Shown piece after piece: positions 59,695 to 64,000 of a stretch of 64,000 nucleotides of DNA. Position numbers and translations under genes: made by a program. The DNA comes from Candidula unifasciata (taxonomy: Eukaryota > Mollusca > Gastropoda > Stylommatophora > Geomitridae): the NCBI GenBank assembly GCA_905116865.2, contig CAJHNH020000787.1, forward strand, positions 70,001 through 134,000, written 5' to 3'. How positions within the stretch are numbered: position 1 is the stretch's first letter; every line of letters begins with the position of its first letter. The notes under the pieces are model-generated. The model was not told the origin of the DNA and ran no database searches. It worked only from the letters and a program-made list of their open reading frames with translations.

Positions 59695-60238
59695 ATCAGA
59701 TAAGGCGTGCATGAAATGTATGTATGCGTATATGGGGACATGTATATGTGATGTATGTGTGCGTGTATTTGTTGGAGTGTTTGTGTATGTATGAATCTGT
59801 TTATGTGTGATTATGTGTATGTATGCGTGTGTGAATTGGTAATTGTGTACGTTTGGGTGTTCGTGATGGTAGGTTCCTTTTTCTACGTATAGGAATTGGT
59901 ATATGTGTGAGTGTATGTATGAGTGAATATCCATGTATGGATATTTATGCATGTGTATGTGTGTTTTTATGTGTATATTTGTGTTTGTGTGTCTGAGTGT
60001 GGGTTGGTCTGTGTAAATGTGTGTTTGTGTTTGCGTGTCTGTGTATGTGTCCATCTGTGTGCGTATTTGTCTGCGTGTGTGTCTTTATCTGTGTGTAGAT
60101 GTCTGTATATGTGTCTGTGTGTGTTTGTCTGGGTGTCCGTATGTGCAGGTGTGTCTGAATGCACGTATGTATGTGTTTCTGTGTATGTCTGTATGTGTGT
60201 TTCGGTGTGTGTATATATGCATGTGTTTGTGTTACGTT
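59695..60238. repeat. TG-rich degenerate tract 1
   Basis: About 540 bases of TGTGTGTATGT/TGTCTGTGTG-type sequence. Open frames on both strands (MCVCVCV plus, HTHTDTQT minus) follow from the composition. Confidence 0.93.
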
Positions 60239-62004
60239 GAGTAGATTTAGGTCAAGAATTGATAACACATTACGTTTGGCATTCCCACATGCGCTCCGCC
60301 CCATTGTCAGCAGCCGGCGCAAAGCTCGTACTATTGGCATGGTGATTTCTGTCACAGCCGTGAGGGAAAGTTAAATCCGATGTGAACTGTATAAGGAGAT
60401 ACTCCGTACCTTACTCGGGCGCCAGCCCTTCACTGTTCAGGATTTACGGTACCTAATGCAAAACTCCTGCTGCATGTCCCCGTCGTGCGCCACGGATCAG
60501 GTCTCAAATGAGCATTAACAAAGCTGGCAGGGGATCTCGGAGTTTGTGGCCCCAGATAAGTAGTGTCCTTTCTAGCTCTCATCAGCCCGCCCCATACCGC
60601 ATGAGTGAAAACGTCTATCAAGACTCATTTGGAACATGAGTAAAGACTACTTGCAAAATGTACTACTAAACGAAAACTCTTGGTTGAACGTCTGGAGTGA
60701 ACGGAAAACTTTGTTGCTGTGACTCAATCCTTGCGTATTTTCCCGCAACTTAGACCAGTAACATCTCCTGTGGTTGGTTTCTCGCAGTTAGATCCTACCT
60801 ATGTACATCCTTTGTCAACCCTCAGCGTCGTCGTCACCACGCTGATGTGCACCACGACAGCAACTATTCATCAGCTGAATAGGCCCTAATGTCCGACAAA
60901 AATTGATCCTACGGCACACGAGCAAGCTCCAAATCCGACCATCTTAAATCGTACTTATTGGGGGGAAAAAAAGTCAAATTGTCCGCATCCGATCGCCCCA
61001 CTCGCCCGAGTGTTAGGACTAAACAGATTATTGTGTCGTGCTACGGGCACACTTGATACAACTTTAAAGATGTCTAACGTGCGACAAGAAGACTATACCT
61101 ATTCGTGTGGTCACACAACTCCTGGACATGCGGGCTGCTCCCTGCTGATCTCAGGAGGGCGCAGCCCGTGTCGAACAGGAAGATCAATATACAGTTTTCA
61201 GGTTAAGCAGTCATGTGCAGTACGTGACGATTCCTTGGGTGAGCCCAGAACTAGTGCGTTTTGTGTGGGCTCTGCATTTATGGAAGCCTTCTTAGATGAC
61301 AGGGAACGCCCATGATCTGCCCCTGCCTTCCCTTGAGGGTTGACCGTTCCACATACGGCTGCCCTATGGGGGGTACTCCGAGAGCAGCACCTGTAGATAA
61401 AGGGAAAAGGAGGACACCATACACATGAGGCAACATCTCGACCCACACAAAACAATGGCCTCATTCATCCTAGAGATAGGCTTGACGTCTTCCCTTGAAG
61501 TAGGAGTACATCTGCCCGTGAGGCAGGAAACGGCAAACAAATAAGCCTGTTAAACGGATGTACACACAAAACCCAGGTTATGGTATAAGCCAACATTCCA
61601 AAATGGACGAACCACCGGGACCTTCCGTAACGAAGAAGAAGAGGTACCGGTCGCAATCTAGTCGTTCCTTTCCTCTCAGTGTAGTGAGCTCTTTCTGGCT
61701 CTAGTTCCACGCAGGTGCCTTTATCCTTTTCAGGTCATTAGTATTTAGTTTCTCTTCAGACTTCGTTATTCCCAAAATGCCTTGACCCAAACTGACTTGT
61801 CATGTATCAATTCAATACCCAGTGCTGCAGATCCAGTCAATATGTCTGTCTGCCTGTTCATTTCCTATAGCGCTGGCACAGCGTGGAGAAAGTGGAGAAA
61901 GTGTCCAACGTATGCTCACCACATTTGATCTTCCCAGTGAAGCTTGCCACTCTGATTGAAGCATTCATGAATTCACATTTTTCAGCATGCTTTCACGGTC
62001 GGTT
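60239..62004. other. Unassigned, GC-richer stretch
   Basis: No domain is recognised in the frames at 61010-61315 (+), 61198-61464 (-) and 61465-61710 (-). A 34-codon frame from 61601 begins MDEPPGPSVTKKKRYRSQSS, reminiscent of a transposase N-terminus but too short to call. GC content and codon look differ from the neighbours. Confidence 0.4.
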
Positions 62005-62400
62005 ACAATTACGACATGTGTCTGTATGTGTATATCTGTTTGTATGTGTCTGTGTGCGTGTGTCTGTTTGTTTGTGTGTGTATTATGCATGTGTATGTAT
62101 GTGTTGGTGTGCGTGTGTCTGCATGTGTGTGTGCCAGTGTGTGTGTGAGAGTATGTGTTTGAGACAATGTTTGTGTGTGTGTGTCTGTGTGCGAATATCT
62201 GCATGTGCGTCTGTATGTGTGCCCGTATCACTGAATTTGTGTGTCCGCGTGAATGTCTGTCTCTGCATATATGTGTGTGTATGTATATGTATACATAGGA
62301 GAAAATGTTTGTATACATGCCTAATGTATTTGTGTGCGTGTGTGTTTCTGTGTGCGTGTGTCTTTGTGTGTGTGCGTGTGTGTGTGCGCGAGAGTGCATG
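62005..62400. repeat. TG-rich degenerate tract 2
   Basis: TGTGTGTCTGTATG-type sequence similar to 59695-60238. Open frames on both strands are by-products. Confidence 0.93.
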
Positions 62401-62619
62401 TATTTTATTGCCCATGCGTTTGGGTTGTTTCCTATTAATCATAATATGCACATTGTTATATGGACATAACATACTTTATTGACAAAATGCCACTGCTGAG
62501 TGAAGAAAAGGTGTCTGAAAGGGCAGATTGTAAGACGGACCTGCGTGCTCAGATTGTGACCCTTTAAAATATAGTATGTTCCTTTGTTCGTTCTCTACTA
62601 ATGTTGGGAATGCGTGTAT

Positions 62620-63330
62620 TACATTACTAGTTCCTTTCACTTCACAAAAACATGCAGCTTTTCACCACGTTTAATTTCTTTTACCTTTCTTGTTCCACTT
62701 ATTATAATTCTAAGTAACAGTTTGATAACATACTTTATGAGATTGGTTGTAAGAAATCCATACCATCCCAAAGCACTAAGTCTTTAAGGTAATGAAAATA
62801 CAGACTTCAACATATCATTAGGTACGTCCCCGCTGTTGTAAAAATAATTCAAAATTTTAGCTAGCAAGTCATCTCAAAATTCGCAGAGTACTTCTATTTC
62901 ATCTATTGTAATTCCATCTGGTCGATTTTTTTGTTGGTCCTTTCTCTGAAATTATCAGCTAATTTTTGTTTTAGTGTGGGTGGCCCTTCTAGTTTTTTGT
63001 TTTCTTTTTTTCCCTGTTATATCAGTTCTTTCTCTATTACATAATTCTCTTATTTATTCTCCTTATTACGGAATCTTCGTCCAATAATAGCTGTCCTGTT
63101 TTTGATTTTAAACATCTAGTATTTACTTTTATTTTTCTTCCTGTCAAATCGCTGATTTGCCTGTGCATACTTTTTTAGTATCTTTGATGGAACTTTCTTC
63201 AGTTTTATTGCATCGCTCATTTAACCACTGTTTTTCAGCTCTTACAAATTTAGCTCTGATTTCTCTGTGTATCTTGTCATATTCTCCTTTGTTGTTATTA
63301 GTTTCCTTACGCTTAGAGCTTTTATACCTA
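62620..63330 (-). pseudogene. RTE-like LINE, linker and RT N-terminus
   Basis: The minus strand from about 63330 reads NNNKGEYDKIHREIRAKFVR, EKQWLNERCNK, then (shifted) MHRQISDLTGRKIKVNTRCL, SKTGQLLLDEDSVIRRI and EGPPTLKQKLADNF. It ends in decayed RT start blocks near 62800 (FGID-type, YNSGDVPNDMLKS) and LLLRIIISGTRK near 62700. This is the region between endonuclease and RT core in the family represented at 9520-10190. Broken by stops. Confidence 0.8.
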
Positions 63331-63339
63331 TTAGTGAGT

Positions 63340-63890
63340 CATGTTCGAATTCCACATCAGGAATCCTAGCACTAAAGACCACCAGTTCTGACTGCCAACA
63401 CGTAATCATCTTTGAAGATATGCTATTGTTCCTTTAAGCCCTAAGGAGTGGTACATTTGCTCGCATTATATGTGAACATCGCAAGACAGCTGTCCAAACG
63501 CGTACTGCACATCAGTGCGTGCCATCCAACTGTGGTATACTAGTAAACGAAACCGCGGATAAACCTGCTAAAAAGGGGTCGAATGTGATCAAGAAGACAA
63601 TACAGTAACATACTTTGAGGAGAACAAAGAGCCAACCAGTCTATCATAAGCAATCAAACAATGGCCAGAGATGACTACCATTTACTTGATCGAAATGGAT
63701 GTATGTCATCAATCTACGCCTCAGGAAGGGGCATAACAAGCTCAGCAAGCTAGTTCAGAGACTTCAACTGAGTAGTTCATCAATTTGCCACCTGAAGAAC
63801 ATGTACTCATAACATATCTTTGTGCAATGGATTAAGATGGCAATACTAGCCCAATGAGTGAAAACATTACTCAGAGTTGAATGGAAATAT
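63340..63890 (+). pseudogene. Family II LINE RNase H fragment
   Basis: AEILALKTT...SDCQHVIIFEDML near 63365-63425 and PSNCGILVNETADKPAKKGS near 63525-63585 match the RNase H of units A and B (ADILHNTSSEC; IPGN..ADKLAKKGTEH). A cysteine/histidine ending near 63790 is followed by repeat X. Degenerate. Confidence 0.75.
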
Positions 63891-63892
63891 TT

Positions 63893-64000
63893 CATGGAAT
63901 AATAAAATGATGCCTCAGATATTTGTTTTCAATTACATTTTAACTTTCGTCCCATGTCTTTGGTGGTTCTCCAACATTTACTTGCATATTCTAAAACTGA
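63893..64000. repeat. Dispersed repeat X, second copy (runs off the window)
   Basis: Nearly identical to 33198-33312 through CAGATATTTGTTTTCAA and TCGTCCCATGTCTTTGGTGG. Continues past the window end. Confidence 0.85.

Noticed and set aside
59674..60355. Overlapping frames of His/Thr-rich or Cys/Val-rich protein
   Set aside because: Translations of TG/CA low-complexity DNA, open on both strands.
61601..61705. Short frame MDEPPGPSVTKKKRYRSQSS as a transposase start
   Set aside because: Only 34 codons before a stop and no downstream transposase in any frame that I could recognise.
61883..62482. 199-codon Cys/Val-rich frame
   Set aside because: Same reason: TG-rich tract.

Overview
The window looks like repeat-rich nuclear DNA from an animal. 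The organism is probably a lophotrochozoan such as a mollusc, but that is inference. The reasons are AT-rich sequence, very long (TA)n, (CT)n, (CA)n and poly-C tracts, many decayed non-LTR retrotransposons with or without a C-terminal RNase H, fossils of hAT and mariner transposases, and a Methuselah/adhesion-type GPCR fragment. I find no intact host gene, rRNA, genuine tRNA, operon or CRISPR array. Nearly every recognisable coding stretch is a broken transposon piece. Long open frames in simple repeats are by-products of the repeats.

Layout. 1-8 kb: a minus-strand LINE with RNase H (here family I), a 0.5-kb hairpin repeat, and a 20-bp minisatellite of about 56 copies (6616-7745). A 2.3-kb block (4303-6615) with TG...CA ends appears to split this array from its decayed flank. 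8-21 kb: scattered RTE-like and family I LINE pieces and two copies of an approximately 190-bp interspersed repeat (five copies in the window). 22-30 kb: a decayed hAT transposase (22677-24575), an internally deleted mariner transposase (25290-25990), a candidate MITE, and two more copies of the 190-bp repeat. 30-45 kb: LINE pieces and a head-to-tail duplication of about 2.9 kb (34640-37520 and 37521-40230), with a third internally deleted copy at 42908-44060. One unit carries a private 180-bp insertion. 44.4-49 kb: a solo LTR with a perfect 5-bp target duplication, the best-preserved RTE-like LINE (minus strand), and a second LTR type with an inverted copy of its first 75 bp. 49-53 kb: microsatellites and decayed repeats.

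54-59 kb is the most interesting part. A family I LINE (54020-59165) was entered by two elements whose target duplications can be read directly. The first is a 924-bp hAT-type non-autonomous element (54179-55102, 8-bp duplication). The second is a 2252-bp LTR-bounded element (55723-57974, duplication ACACT). Its two LTRs, related to the solo LTR at 44.4 kb, enclose the intronless C-terminal half (TM4-TM7) of a class B/Methuselah-like GPCR. Because the target duplication lies outside both LTRs, the receptor sequence arrived with the mobile unit. This is a candidate case of host receptor capture by an LTR element.

59-64 kb: one unassigned 136-codon frame, two TG-rich tracts, an unassigned GC-richer stretch, and two more LINE fragments.
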